DNA from: SAR92 clade bacterium H231
GTDB taxonomy: Bacteria > Pseudomonadota > Gammaproteobacteria > Pseudomonadales > Porticoccaceae
Direction: 5' to 3'
DNA: 64,000 nt
Assembly (NCBI GenBank): GCA_025153775.1
Contig: JAOALC010000001.1
Coordinates: 372,001 to 436,000, forward strand
The translations under genes were made by a program, and so were the position numbers. Below the pieces are notes generated by a model. It saw only the letters and a list, made by a program, of their open reading frames with translations. It searched no databases and was not told where the DNA came from. Positions within the stretch are counted from its first letter, which is position 1. Each line of letters begins with the position of its first letter. This document shows positions 51,944 to 60,931 of this stretch, in pieces.

Positions 51944-52825
51944 TTAGTCCTTTGCAGTGCGTGGGTCTAGCGCATCGCGCAGGCCGTCACCCAGGAAGTT
52001 AAGGGCAAAGAGGGTTAAAGAGAGGGCAATACCTGGGAAAATTAATAGCCAGGGATACTCCTCCATGGTTTCTACACCGTAGTTAATCAGCAGGCCCCAA
52101 GAGCTCTGGGGCGGCTGGATACCCAGACCCAAAAAGCTCAAAAAAGCTTCCAGCAACATAACGCTGGGAATAGTCAGAGTGGTATACACAATCACCGGGC
52201 CCAGAGTGTTGGGAATAATATGACGGCGGATAATAATCCACTGGGACAGACCCAGAGAATGAGCCGCCTCAACAAACTCCTGCTTGCGCAGCGACATCAC
52301 CTGACCGCGCACAATACGCGCCATGGTCAGCCATTCCACTGCACCTATAGCAAAGAACAGCAGGAGCAGGTTGCGACCAAATACCACCATCAACAGAATA
52401 ATAAAAATCATAAAGGGCAGAGCGTAGAGAATATCCACCAGGCGCATCATTACCGCGTCAACACGACCGCCCACATAGCCAGCCACAGCGCCGTAAATCA
52501 CGCCAATCGCCAGAGCTACTGCGGTGGCAATAAAGCCCACCATCAGCGAAACCCGGCCGCCCCACATAATGCGAGTGAGCATATCGCGACCAAAAATATC
52601 CGTGCCCAGCCAATGTTCCGCAGAGGGCGGTGTGGCACCCATCAGCAGATCCTGCTCCTCGTAGCCGTAGGGGGCAATCCATGGAGTCAGCAGAGAGACC
52701 ACACAGAGAAAGATCAATAGGCCAAGACCAATCAGGGCCAGGCGGTTTTTCCGTAATTTAATCCAGGCGTCTTCCCACAGAGAAGTGCCTTTTTCGGCGG
52801 TTGCGTCTATAGAGTTAGAGTTCAT
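51944..52825 (-). CDS. peptide ABC transporter permease, OppC/DppC-like
   Basis: A 293-residue inner-membrane permease. OppC N-terminal domain (WEDAWIKLRKNRLALIGLGLLIFLCVVSLLTPWIAPYGYEEQD), then HWLGTDIFGRDMLTRIMWGGRVSLMVG, and the EAA loop region (EAAHSLGLSQWIIIRRHIIPNTLGPVIVY). About six membrane segments. It overlaps the upstream OppB-like gene by 1 base (TAATG). Confidence 0.94.
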   Translation of the reverse strand: MNSNSIDATAEKGTSLWEDAWIKLRKNRLALIGLGLLIFLCVVSLLTPWIAPYGYEEQDLLMGATPPSAEHWLGTDIFGRDMLTRIMWGGRVSLMVGFIATAVALAIGVIYGAVAGYVGGRVDAVMMRLVDILYALPFMIFIILLMVVFGRNLLLLFFAIGAVEWLTMARIVRGQVMSLRKQEFVEAAHSLGLSQWIIIRRHIIPNTLGPVIVYTTLTIPSVMLLEAFLSFLGLGIQPPQSSWGLLINYGVETMEEYPWLLIFPGIALSLTLFALNFLGDGLRDALDPRTAKD

Positions 52826-53760
52826 TAGCCTTCTCCTCTAACTTGCTGACGCAGTTTGGGGTTTAGCCAAACAGCCAGCATATCCGACAGCAGATTAAAC
52901 AGAATAATCAGCGTGGCAAAGAATACAGTGGTGCCCAGAATCATGGTGTAGTCGCGGTTAAACGCGGCCTGCACATAGAAGCGACCCAGGCCGGGAATCT
53001 GATAGATGGTTTCCACCACAAAAGACCCGCCCAACAGACCAGCAAAAGCCGGCCCCAGAAAAGCCACCACCGGAATTAGGCCACCGCGCAGAGCATGCTT
53101 GCCGATAATTAAAAACTCGGACAGGCCCTTGGCCCTGGCAGTACGAATATAATCCTGAGACAGAACCTCCAGCATACCGCCTCGAGACAGACGAGCAATA
53201 TAGGCTGCATAGCCAGTGCCTAGAGTAATTGCCGGTAGAATCTTATCGCCGGGAATCTGATTCCAGCCGGAGACAGGCAGCCATTCCAAATGAATACCAA
53301 ACACCAGCACCAGCAGTGGTCCCAGCAGGAATGAAGGCATGCAAATGCCAATCATTGCCGCGGTCATGGGCACATAGTCCTGCATGGTATTAGGCCGCAT
53401 AGAGGCGGTAACCCCAGCGATCACACCGATAAATATGGCTACCAGCATGGCGTAAAAGCCCAGCTCAGCGGTGGTGCCCAGGCCAGAGTAAATCAACTCA
53501 TTAACACTGCGACCAGGGTATTTAAATGATGGCCCCATATCGCCCTGCACCACATCACCTAGGTAGCTGATATATTGTTGCCACAGAGGCTGATCTAGAT
53601 TGTACTGAGCCTCAAGGGCCTCAAGCACTTCCGCTGGTACGGCTTTGTCCGCAGAAAAAGGCCCCCCGGGCGCGCTGTGAACCAGCATAAAAGTCATGGT
53701 AATCACGACTAATAATACGGGGATCGCTTGCAGCAGGCGACCTAATGCAAATCGAAACAT
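52825..53760 (-). CDS. peptide ABC transporter permease, OppB/DppB-like
   Basis: A 311-residue inner-membrane permease. Typical N-terminus MFRFALGRLLQAIPVLLVVITMTFMLVHSAPGGPF; EAA loop TARAKGLSEFLIIGKHALRGGLIPVVAFLG; then GSFVVETIYQIPGLGRFYVQAAFNRDY. The start shares one base with the stop of the binding-protein gene (TAATG), giving tight translational coupling. Confidence 0.94.
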   Translation of the reverse strand: MFRFALGRLLQAIPVLLVVITMTFMLVHSAPGGPFSADKAVPAEVLEALEAQYNLDQPLWQQYISYLGDVVQGDMGPSFKYPGRSVNELIYSGLGTTAELGFYAMLVAIFIGVIAGVTASMRPNTMQDYVPMTAAMIGICMPSFLLGPLLVLVFGIHLEWLPVSGWNQIPGDKILPAITLGTGYAAYIARLSRGGMLEVLSQDYIRTARAKGLSEFLIIGKHALRGGLIPVVAFLGPAFAGLLGGSFVVETIYQIPGLGRFYVQAAFNRDYTMILGTTVFFATLIILFNLLSDMLAVWLNPKLRQQVRGEG

Positions 53761-55412
53761 TAGTCTTCAGCTCCTTCGAGATAAATCTCTCTGTAGGATT
53801 GCTGATCCATAATATTGTTAGCGATATTTTTCACTGAGGGGTGCACCAGGTGCTTAGTGGTGTAGGTGTAAATAGGTAATACCGGCAGGTCGTCCATCAG
53901 CATCTGCTCTGCCTGGGTAAATATAGCCATGCGCTCTTCATGGGTTTTGGCTCTGGGAGCCACATCCAATACCAGGCGATCGTACTCTTGGTTACACCAG
54001 CCGGTGCGGTTATTGCCGCCGTCGCAAATAAACATATCCAGGAAGTTGTTGGGGTCCACATAGTCGCCAATCCAGCCTGCGCGGGAGATTTGGTAGTCGC
54101 CGCTGCTCTCACTGTCCAGATAGACCTTCCACTCCTGATTGAGAAGCTTCACTTCAATATTCAGGTGCTCACGCCACATCTGTTGAATAGCCACAGCCAC
54201 TTTGCGGTGCCCTTCATTGGTGTTGTAGAGAATCTCAGTTGAAGGAAAACCTTCACCATTGGGGTAGCCCGCCTCAGCCATCAGTTGGCGTGCAACCTCC
54301 GGGTCAAAGTTCAGGCTAATCGGAGGGTAGTAACCGCGAGTGTTGGGCGGAGTCATGGCGTAGGCCGGAATCTGACCCGCCTTGAGCACATGCTCAGTCA
54401 GCTGCTCGCGATCAATGGTCATAGCCAGGGCTCGGCGAACGCGCTTGTCTTGCAGGTGGGGCTCGCGAACATTAATGCGATAGTAATAGGTACCCAGATA
54501 GGGAACCACCTTTAAAGCCGTGTCATTGGCTTCGCGATAGGTTTGCACCTTATCTATGGGTACATCGTTGGTGTAGTGCAGCTGTCCAGCGCGGAACATA
54601 CGCTCTTCGGTGGTGGCATTCTCTGTAGGGTAAAACACAACCTCATTGAGGCGCACATCATCATTGCCCCAGTAGAAGGTGTTTCTCTCCGCGACAATAG
54701 CGCGGTTAATTTCCCAGGACTTCAGCTTAAAGGGACCATTGGCCACCATATTGCCTGCATAGGTCCATCTTGTGCCACGTTCGTCAGCAGCACCAAACTT
54801 CTCCACCGTCGCCCTGTGCACTGGGTACATACTGTAGTGATCCAGCAGCTGCAGAAAATAGGGCGTTGGGTTGTCCAGAGTGATCTGCAGAGTGAGATCA
54901 TCCAGCGCCTTCACGCCCACCTCAGCAAAATCAGTAACTTCGCCCTTGTAATACTCCCGAGCATTGACGATCGGAAAATACATATAGGCGTAGAGGTTAC
55001 CCAGCGCTGGCTGCAGGGCGCGCCACCAGGACCATACAAAGTCGTGGGCATTGTGCACATCGCCATTGGACCAGCGGGCATTGTCACGAATCTTAAAGGT
55101 GTAGACAGTGCCGTCTTCGCTGACTGTCCAGGACTCGGCAACACCAGGGGTTGGCCCCAGGGTTTTGCTGTCCTTGTGCACCAGGCCTTCCATCAGCGCC
55201 ATAATAATATGATGCTCTGGCACGCCGGTGGCTATATGTGGGTCGAGACTCTGTGGCTCTGTACCGTTGCCCCAGTGCAATGTACCTGTGCGATTACCTG
55301 ATTCAACATTGCTCTCTGAACTGCCGCAGCCGCTTAACAGCAGGCTTGAAATCAGGACTAGGGCGAGGGCCGAAATTAGGGATGAACTTGAAACTGATGG
55401 ACACTGTTTCAT
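53760..55412 (-). CDS. peptide ABC transporter substrate-binding lipoprotein (OppA-like)
   Basis: About 550 residues from the ATG at 55412, which begins a lipoprotein signal (lipobox LLSGC, Cys29); the frame extends upstream but that would hide the signal. The family 5 solute-binding fold is clear: GTEPQSLDPHIATGVPEHHIIMALMEGLVHKD, PGVAESWTVSEDGTVYTFKIRDNARWSNGDVHNAHDFVWSWWRALQP, IDREQLTEHVL and DYVDPNNFLDMFICDGGNN. It is anchored outside the inner membrane and would deliver oligopeptides. First gene of the operon. It would suit peptides degraded by the 14-26 kb block, but that link is only inferred. Confidence 0.93.
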   Translation of the reverse strand: MKQCPSVSSSSLISALALVLISSLLLSGCGSSESNVESGNRTGTLHWGNGTEPQSLDPHIATGVPEHHIIMALMEGLVHKDSKTLGPTPGVAESWTVSEDGTVYTFKIRDNARWSNGDVHNAHDFVWSWWRALQPALGNLYAYMYFPIVNAREYYKGEVTDFAEVGVKALDDLTLQITLDNPTPYFLQLLDHYSMYPVHRATVEKFGAADERGTRWTYAGNMVANGPFKLKSWEINRAIVAERNTFYWGNDDVRLNEVVFYPTENATTEERMFRAGQLHYTNDVPIDKVQTYREANDTALKVVPYLGTYYYRINVREPHLQDKRVRRALAMTIDREQLTEHVLKAGQIPAYAMTPPNTRGYYPPISLNFDPEVARQLMAEAGYPNGEGFPSTEILYNTNEGHRKVAVAIQQMWREHLNIEVKLLNQEWKVYLDSESSGDYQISRAGWIGDYVDPNNFLDMFICDGGNNRTGWCNQEYDRLVLDVAPRAKTHEERMAIFTQAEQMLMDDLPVLPIYTYTTKHLVHPSVKNIANNIMDQQSYREIYLEGAED

Positions 55413-55442
55413 AAGGTTAGATTCCTTAATTATTATATGATC

Positions 55443-55458
55443 AGTCAGTGGTCTGACT
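55443..55458. promoter_or_regulatory. palindrome upstream of the peptide transporter operon
   Basis: AGTCAG-TGGT-CTGACT, a perfect 6+6 dyad, lies 30 bases from the start of the binding-protein gene. Position and symmetry suggest an operator. The regulator is unknown and not encoded nearby. Confidence 0.5.
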
Positions 55459-55579
55459 AGCTGCGACGGAGTGTAAACAAGTTGAGCTAGGAATTGAATA
55501 GAAACAACAGAAGAACCCCTCAATGGGGGTGGTCAGGCCGCTTTTTTACCCTGAGTCCAGCATTGAGGGCCCAGACCTG

Positions 55580-55608
55580 TTGCACTTGCCCGCCAAACCC
55601 CGGATAAT
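55580..55608 (+). promoter_or_regulatory. sigma-70 promoter of ffs
   Basis: TTGCAC (-35, 55580-55585), a 17-base spacer and GATAAT (-10, 55603-55608), with the expected start site near 55615, about 15 bases before the predicted mature RNA. A GC-rich stretch (CCCGCGC) follows the -10, as in stringently controlled stable-RNA promoters. Confidence 0.75.
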
Positions 55609-55629
55609 CCCGCGCTTCGCTTTAATGGT

Positions 55630-55735
55630 GGCCCCCTCTGGTCCCCTCGCAACAGCCAACCGCGAACCCCGCCAGGCCCGGAAGGGAGCAACGGTAGTGG
55701 TGACGCTGTGTGCCGAGGTGTGGCTATTGGGGGTC
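55630..55735 (+). ncRNA. ffs: 4.5S RNA of the signal recognition particle
   Basis: About 106 bases that fold into the single long SRP hairpin. The conserved domain IV apex is seen as CAGGCCCGGAAGGGAGCAAC, with the GGAA tetraloop and the AGCA internal loop that bind Ffh. The ends pair through CCCCC near 55633 and GGGGG near 55730. The 3' arm contains GTGTGCCGAGGTGTGGCTA, similar to the E. coli GTGTGCCGGGATGTAGCTG. ffs directly upstream of dnaX is the arrangement seen in pseudomonads. The exact ends are estimated. Confidence 0.93.
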
Positions 55736-55807
55736 ATCGCCATTAGCCCTTCCAGCGCTACGTTTATCTCCCTATAATGATCTCTTTAAACCAAAGCAGA
55801 CTGCGCT

Positions 55808-57670
55808 ATGAGTTATCAGGTCCTCGCCCGTAAATGGCGTCCACGCTCTTTTGCCGAAATGGCAGGGCAGGAACATGTGCTGCAGGCACTGATCAACGCG
55901 CTGGACAACGACCGTCTACACCATGCCTATCTATTCACCGGCACCAGAGGTGTGGGCAAAACCACCATAGGTCGCATTCTCTCCAAATGCCTCAACTGTG
56001 AAACAGGTATTAGCTCAGTGCCCTGCGGTGAATGCTCCAGCTGCACAGAGATAGCCGAGGGTCGGTTTATTGATTTGATTGAAGTGGATGCCGCCTCGCG
56101 CACAGGTGTCGACGATATGCGCGATCTGCTCGACAATGTGCAGTACGCGCCGTCCAGAGGTCGCTTTAAGATCTACCTGATCGACGAAGTGCATATGCTG
56201 TCCAAGTCCAGCTTTGCCGCGCTGCTCAAAACACTGGAAGAGCCGCCAGCCCACGTAAAGTTTCTGTTTGCCACCACAGACCCCCAAAAACTACCGATCA
56301 CCGTGCTGTCGCGCTGCTTGCAGTTTAACCTTAAAAACCTCAGCCCAGAGCGAATTACCCAGCATCTGCAGTTTGTGCTGGGCGAAGAGGCAGTGCCCTT
56401 TGAAGAGGCCGCACTCTGGTCCCTGGCCCGCGCCGCCGATGGCAGTATGCGCGATGCCCTCAGTCTGACCGACCAGGCCATTGGCCATGGTGGCGGACAG
56501 ATTAACGAAGCCGATGTGAGCTCCATGCTCGGCACCATAGAGCGCAGCTACGTGGTGGATATCTGCACTGCACTGACTGGGGGCACAGGCACAGATGTGC
56601 TGGCCGCCATCTCAAGAATGGCAGAACAGGCCCCAGACTATGATCAGGCGCTCTCAGATGTACTCTCTATCTGGCATCAGGTCGCCATTTTGCAGACAGT
56701 GCCAGAGGCGCTGGATAAAGGGGTAGGCAATTATTCCGAGCTGCTCAACCTGGCCGCAGTGGCCAGCAAAGAGGATGTGCAGCTGTTCTATCAAATTTGC
56801 CTGCTCGGGCGCAAAGATCTGCACCTGGCACCAGATTTAAAATCTGGCTTTGAAATGGTGATGTTGCGAGCACTGGCGTTTCGTCCCGATGCCAATCCAC
56901 CGGTTCGCGAAGCGTCCTCAGCACCTGCTCCCCAGGAGGCGGAGTCTCAGGTAAAAAAGCCTGAAGCAGCGGCCCCAGAGGCTCAGCCTCCGGTCGCTGA
57001 ACTTGCAGCTGCCGAGGCGCCCCAGCCCCAGCCCGAGCCAGAGCCTCAGCCAGAGCTCCAACAAGAGCCTCAACAAGAGCCTCAGCCAGAGCCTCAGCCA
57101 GAGCTCCAACAAGAGCCTCAGCCAGAGCTTCAACAAGAGCCTCAAAAACAGCCCGAATCACAGCCCCAACAGTCCAGCGCCGCCGTCGAAATGGACTCGC
57201 CTCCCTGGGAGGTCGCAGCTACTGATAAAGCGCAAGTTCCAGAGCAAATTCAAGAGCCCAGAGCACAAAAAATATCCCTGCAGGACTTCACCTCAGAGAA
57301 ATGGATTGAAATCCGCAAGCAGCTCAGCATAGGTGCCTCGCTAGGTGAGATTGCCAGCCACTGCCTGTATAAAGGCCGCGACGGCAGTCAGCTGCAGTTT
57401 CTGATCGACAATAACCAGACCAGTCTCTACGATACGGTCCATCAGCAGACTCTGGGCGAAGCCCTGTCCGATTATTTTGCAGAGCCGGTGACTGTGGCAA
57501 TCACCTTTGGTGTGGCCGAGCAGGAGACGCCGCGAGCCGCAGACACCAGAGAGAAGGCCGAACGCCTAGCCCAGGCCGTAGACAGCCTAAACTCCGACCC
57601 CTCGGTAATAAAATTTAAACAGCTATTCGACGGACATCTGAACGAACAGTCTGTGCGACCCATAGATTAA
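55808..57670 (+). CDS. dnaX: DNA polymerase III subunits tau/gamma
   Basis: A 620-residue clamp-loader ATPase. Walker A is FTGTRGVGKTTIGRIL; the zinc cysteines lie in CLNCETGISSVPCGECSSC; Walker B is IYLIDEVHMLS; the sensor/arginine-finger region is GTIERSY to SRCLQFNLKNL. Residues 375-460 are Pro/Gln/Glu-rich with EPQPELQQ repeats (tandem in DNA at about 57036-57150). The tau-specific C-terminal domain (about 490-620) follows. Codons 382-384 form a slippery site for making the short gamma subunit. First gene of dnaX-ybaB-recR. Confidence 0.96.
   Translation: MSYQVLARKWRPRSFAEMAGQEHVLQALINALDNDRLHHAYLFTGTRGVGKTTIGRILSKCLNCETGISSVPCGECSSCTEIAEGRFIDLIEVDAASRTGVDDMRDLLDNVQYAPSRGRFKIYLIDEVHMLSKSSFAALLKTLEEPPAHVKFLFATTDPQKLPITVLSRCLQFNLKNLSPERITQHLQFVLGEEAVPFEEAALWSLARAADGSMRDALSLTDQAIGHGGGQINEADVSSMLGTIERSYVVDICTALTGGTGTDVLAAISRMAEQAPDYDQALSDVLSIWHQVAILQTVPEALDKGVGNYSELLNLAAVASKEDVQLFYQICLLGRKDLHLAPDLKSGFEMVMLRALAFRPDANPPVREASSAPAPQEAESQVKKPEAAAPEAQPPVAELAAAEAPQPQPEPEPQPELQQEPQQEPQPEPQPELQQEPQPELQQEPQKQPESQPQQSSAAVEMDSPPWEVAATDKAQVPEQIQEPRAQKISLQDFTSEKWIEIRKQLSIGASLGEIASHCLYKGRDGSQLQFLIDNNQTSLYDTVHQQTLGEALSDYFAEPVTVAITFGVAEQETPRAADTREKAERLAQAVDSLNSDPSVIKFKQLFDGHLNEQSVRPID
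56934..56999 (+). promoter_or_regulatory. programmed -1 frameshift signal in dnaX (gamma subunit)
   Basis: Three parts are present in the E. coli order. A Shine-Dalgarno-like AGGAGG lies at 56934-56939. The slippery heptamer A-AAA-AAG at 56953-56959 is in the correct frame (GTA AAA AAG). A 13-bp stem-loop at 56967-56999 starts 7 bases later (CAGCGGCC pairs with GGTCGCTG, and GAGGC with GCCTC around TCA). After a -1 slip the ribosome reads GCC then TGA (56962-56964), so a gamma protein of about 385 residues results. Confidence 0.88.
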
Positions 57671-57703
57671 CAGCGGCACTAACCAGCTTAAACAGAGGCA
57701 TTA

Positions 57704-58021
57704 ATGGACATAAACAACCTAATGAAACAGGCTCAGCAGATGCAGGAGAAAATGGCTGCAATGCAAGAGAAGGCCGCCAGCGCGGAAGTGACGGGCGAGT
57801 CTGGTGCCGGTATGGTTCAGGTGGTGATGACCGGCCGCCACGATGTGCGCAAGGTCACCTTGGACCCATCCTTAATGGGTGAAGATAAAGAGTTTCTCGA
57901 AGACTTGCTGGCCGCCGCAGTCAATGATGCAGTGCGCAAAGTCGAAGCTCAGAGCAAAGATGCCCTGAGCGCCATGACCGGTGGTATGGATTTGCCGCCG
58001 GGCTTTAAAATGCCCTTTTAG
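57704..58021 (+). CDS. ybaB: YbaB/EbfC family nucleoid-associated protein
   Basis: A 105-residue DNA-binding protein. N-terminal helix [44 protein letters not shown], then [36 protein letters not shown] and a C-terminal Gly/Met-rich end ([13 protein letters not shown]). It forms dimers that coat DNA; always found between dnaX and recR. Confidence 0.96.
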   Translation: MDINNLMKQAQQMQEKMAAMQEKAASAEVTGESGAGMVQVVMTGRHDVRKVTLDPSLMGEDKEFLEDLLAAAVNDAVRKVEAQSKDALSAMTGGMDLPPGFKMPF

Positions 58022-58033
58022 CGAGGCCGCCCC

Positions 58034-58627
58034 TTGTACGGAAATCTGATAGACCAATTAATTGATGCACTGCGCGTACTGCCCGGTGTAGGTACCAAGT
58101 CTGCCCAGCGCATGGCCCTGCAGCTGCTAGAGCGAGACAAAGTGGGAGCTAGCAGGCTGGCCGAGGCTATTTTAGAAGCCGTTGAACATGTGGGTCGCTG
58201 CGCTAGTTGCCGCACCCTGACAGAAAACGAGCAGTGCGGCATCTGCAGCAATAGCAGGCGCAGTGGCACAGAGATATGTGTGGTTGAAAACCCCGCCGAT
58301 CTCTACGCCATAGAACAGGCGGGAAGCTTCCAGGGTAAGTACTTTGTGCTGCTGGGCCATCTCTCGCCCATCGATGGCATAGGCCCGGAACAGTTAGGTA
58401 TAGACCAGCTGATTCAGCGCCTGCAACAGGACCAGATCAGCGAACTTATTCTAGCCACCAACCTCACAGTTGAAGGTGAGGCCACGGCCCATTTTATTGC
58501 CGACAAGGCCAAGGCTCTGGGGGTCAATGTATCGCGCATTGCCTACGGAGTTCCCATGGGTGGTGAACTGGAATATGTGGATGGCGGCACCTTAAATATG
58601 GCACTGCAAAGCAGAAAGGCCCTTTAG
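58034..58627 (+). CDS. recR: recombination mediator RecR
   Basis: A 197-residue protein starting at TTG, 12 bases after ybaB. Helix-hairpin-helix [17 protein letters not shown], zinc finger [18 protein letters not shown], Toprim domain with [14 protein letters not shown] and the C-terminal [18 protein letters not shown]-like segment ([22 protein letters not shown] here as VSRIAYGV). It acts with RecO and RecF to load RecA on gapped DNA. Confidence 0.95.
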   Translation: MYGNLIDQLIDALRVLPGVGTKSAQRMALQLLERDKVGASRLAEAILEAVEHVGRCASCRTLTENEQCGICSNSRRSGTEICVVENPADLYAIEQAGSFQGKYFVLLGHLSPIDGIGPEQLGIDQLIQRLQQDQISELILATNLTVEGEATAHFIADKAKALGVNVSRIAYGVPMGGELEYVDGGTLNMALQSRKAL

Positions 58628-59743
58628 ATGATTGATTGGATTGACAGCGATAGCGCCCTGCAGCAGATGTGCCAGCAACTTAGCCAGGTACCTAAACTGG
58701 CGGTGGACACAGAGTTTATTCGCACCGACACCTTCTACCCCAAGATTGCCCTGATACAGATTTCTGATGGAGAGCAGTGCTGGCTGATCGATGTGTTGGC
58801 CATAGAGGATTTTGTACCCCTTAAGGCACTATTGGAAAACCCAGATCAACAGCTAATTTTTCATGCCTGTGCCGAAGATTTGGAGGTGCTGGAATATGCT
58901 CTGGATATCAGGCCCAGCTCGATCTTTGATACCCAGTTAGCCGCTGGTATTGCCAATATAGGCTACTGTATGGGCTATGCGCGGCTGGTCGATAGTATGT
59001 TCGACGTCAGCCTGGACAAGCAGGAAACCCGCTCTGACTGGCTGGCCCGGCCACTGACTCAGCGTCAGCTGGACTACGCCGCGGTGGATGTGCAATATCT
59101 CCATGCCATGGAAAAAATACTCGCCAAGGCCCTGGCCGAGCAGCAGCGCGAAGACTGGTTTGCCGAAGAAACCCAGGCCCTGTTCTCACTGGTCGAAGGG
59201 CGCAAAGATCACAGCCAGTACTATCTGCGACTTAAAGGCGCCTGGCGTCTGGGGGTGAAGTCACTCACAGCCCTAAACCGGCTCTGCGACTGGCGCGAGA
59301 ACACTGCGCGGGCCAGTAATCGCCCAAGGGCTCATATCATTAAAGATTCGGTATTAATTGAGCTGGCCCGGCGCCTGCCCAGTGCCCAGGAGCAGTTGCA
59401 CGGCATAGAGGACTGGTATCCGCGCTCGGTAAAACGCCATGGCCAGACAGTGCTCAAGCAAATAGCAGATTCGGCCAATGACAGCCCGGTGCCGGTTATG
59501 CCCCAGCCTCTGCCCAAATCTATTTCGGTGCTTATGCGAGAAATGCGTGACTCCATGGGTAGAGTGGCGCAGGATATCCATATTCCCCAGGAATTTTTAT
59601 GCAACAAAAAGGAACTTGAGAGTATTTTGCGCAGTTCCATGGAGGGCCAGTGTCAATGGCCTGAAAGACTTAACCAGGGCTGGCGACTAGAGCTAGTGCA
59701 GCCCGCATTACAGGAAGTGCTAGACAGTACGGAAGCCCTATGA
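58628..59743 (+). CDS. rnd: ribonuclease D
   Basis: A 371-residue DEDD exonuclease that trims tRNA and other RNA 3' ends. Exo motifs: AVDTEFIRTDTFYPKIALIQI, FHACAEDLEVLEYA and DYAAVDVQYLHAM. An HRDC domain follows (ALNRLCDWRENTARASNRPRAHIIKDSVLIELARRLP). It begins directly after recR and overlaps ycgL by 4 bases (ATGA). Confidence 0.94.
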   Translation: MIDWIDSDSALQQMCQQLSQVPKLAVDTEFIRTDTFYPKIALIQISDGEQCWLIDVLAIEDFVPLKALLENPDQQLIFHACAEDLEVLEYALDIRPSSIFDTQLAAGIANIGYCMGYARLVDSMFDVSLDKQETRSDWLARPLTQRQLDYAAVDVQYLHAMEKILAKALAEQQREDWFAEETQALFSLVEGRKDHSQYYLRLKGAWRLGVKSLTALNRLCDWRENTARASNRPRAHIIKDSVLIELARRLPSAQEQLHGIEDWYPRSVKRHGQTVLKQIADSANDSPVPVMPQPLPKSISVLMREMRDSMGRVAQDIHIPQEFLCNKKELESILRSSMEGQCQWPERLNQGWRLELVQPALQEVLDSTEAL

Positions 59744-60069
59744 CTCTATCCAGCAAAGAAAGCAGCAAGCAAAGCAGCGGTGAAACCAGAGTGCTCTGCG
59801 ATATTTACAAAGGCAATAAAAAAGAAGAGATGTATCTCTATGTCAATAAAACCGACGGCCTGGACAGAGTGCCAGAGGAGCTGCTATCGAGTTTTGGTGA
59901 CCTGTCGCCAGTCACCACATTGGTACTGAGCGAAACCCGCAAACTAGCCCGCGCCGATATTCTCAAGGTGTTGCAGGAGTTGCGCGACAAAGGTTTTTAC
60001 CTGCAGATGCCGCCGCCCAAATATCCAACTTCAGACCAGCCACCGAGCTCAATCAATAAATATGGCTGA
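59740..60069 (+). CDS. ycgL: YcgL domain-containing protein
   Basis: A 109-residue protein of the YcgL family: CDIYKGNKKEEMYLYVNKTDGLDRVPEELLSSFG, then MVLSETRKLARADILKVLQELRDKGFYLQMPPP (here TTLVLSETRKLAR). The small alpha/beta fold has no proven biochemical role; the gene is regularly coupled to rnd and ycgN. It overlaps rnd by 4 and ycgN by 8 bases. Confidence 0.93.
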   Translation: MTLSSKESSKQSSGETRVLCDIYKGNKKEEMYLYVNKTDGLDRVPEELLSSFGDLSPVTTLVLSETRKLARADILKVLQELRDKGFYLQMPPPKYPTSDQPPSSINKYG

Positions 60070-60499
60070 ATTCTGGCAGACTAAAACCCTGGAGCAGATG
60101 AGCACCCAAGAGTGGGAGCTACTCTGCGACGGCTGCGCAAAATGTTGCCTGGTCAAACTCGAAGACCACGAAAGTGGTGAGATCTACCATACCAATGTAA
60201 CCTGTGAGCTGCTGGACACCCAGAGTTGTCAGTGCATAGATTATGCAGGTCGCCACAATGTAGTAGACGACTGTATCAAGTTGGATAGAGAGAATATTCA
60301 CAGTCTAGCCTGGTTGCCTAAGAGCTGTTCGTATCGGTTGATTGCCGCAGGCCAGCAGCTGCCAGAATGGCATCATCTGGTCAGTGGTTCAAAAGAGACA
60401 TTGCACAGCTACGGCGCCTCGCTGCAGGGGCGGGTGATCTCCGAGCTGCATGTGCACGACGAGGATATCGAAGACCATATTGTTCAGTGGGTCGACTAA
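60062..60499 (+). CDS. ycgN: YcgN/UPF0260 family Cys-rich protein
   Basis: A 145-residue protein of the YkgJ-type zinc/iron-binding cluster family. Conserved segments are WELLCDGCAKCCLVKLED, TCELLDTQSCQCIDYAGR and LAWLPKSCSYRLIAAGQQLPEWHHLVSG. The eight or so cysteines probably bind a metal. Function unknown. Last of the dnaX-ycgN run with overlapping or near-overlapping ends. Confidence 0.93.
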   Translation: MAEFWQTKTLEQMSTQEWELLCDGCAKCCLVKLEDHESGEIYHTNVTCELLDTQSCQCIDYAGRHNVVDDCIKLDRENIHSLAWLPKSCSYRLIAAGQQLPEWHHLVSGSKETLHSYGASLQGRVISELHVHDEDIEDHIVQWVD

Positions 60500-60527
60500 C
60501 TTTGATGAGTAGGGATGAATAACAACC

Positions 60528-60905
60528 ATGTATAGCGCCGAAAACTATCTCTGGGGCTGGGTAGCCTACTCAACAGGCGCGCTCTGCCTGCTGTTTTGCC
60601 TCTGGTTACTGGTGCGCAAAATTGGCATAGCGGCCATTCGCCACAGCATTTTGCTGCTGGCACTGGTGGCTTTATTTACCCCAGTCACTGCCTATCGCGA
60701 CGATCCCCACCTGGCTCCGGCCTTCTTTGTTAGTCTCTACGAAGGTCTCTTGGCCTCTGGTGATGATCTGGGCTTTCAGCGTGGGTTGGCACCCATTCTG
60801 GCGATAGGTTTTTTTACCCTGTTTTTCTATATATTACTGCGCATTATTATTTGGCGAGTGAAAAAACGGCGCCCCCAGACCAGCCCTGAACCAGAGACTG
60901 AATAA
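60528..60905 (+). CDS. small inner-membrane protein of unknown function
   Basis: A 125-residue protein with three hydrophobic segments (VAYSTGALCLLFCLWLLV; HSILLLALVALFTPVTAY; RGLAPILAIGFFTLFFYILLRIIIW) and a basic C-terminal tail (RVKKRRPQ). It starts MYSAENYLWGWVAYSTG. I do not recognise a named family. It sits 28 bases after ycgN and 26 bases before the oxidoreductase, so it may be co-transcribed with either. Confidence 0.8.
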   Translation: MYSAENYLWGWVAYSTGALCLLFCLWLLVRKIGIAAIRHSILLLALVALFTPVTAYRDDPHLAPAFFVSLYEGLLASGDDLGFQRGLAPILAIGFFTLFFYILLRIIIWRVKKRRPQTSPEPETE

Positions 60906-60931
60906 GAAACTGAATAAGAAAGGCCCTCCCA

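Noticed and set aside
57036-57150. Separate repeat element in dnaX
   Set aside because: The EPQPELQQ repeats are in frame and lie in the naturally variable Pro/Gln-rich linker between gamma and tau domains.
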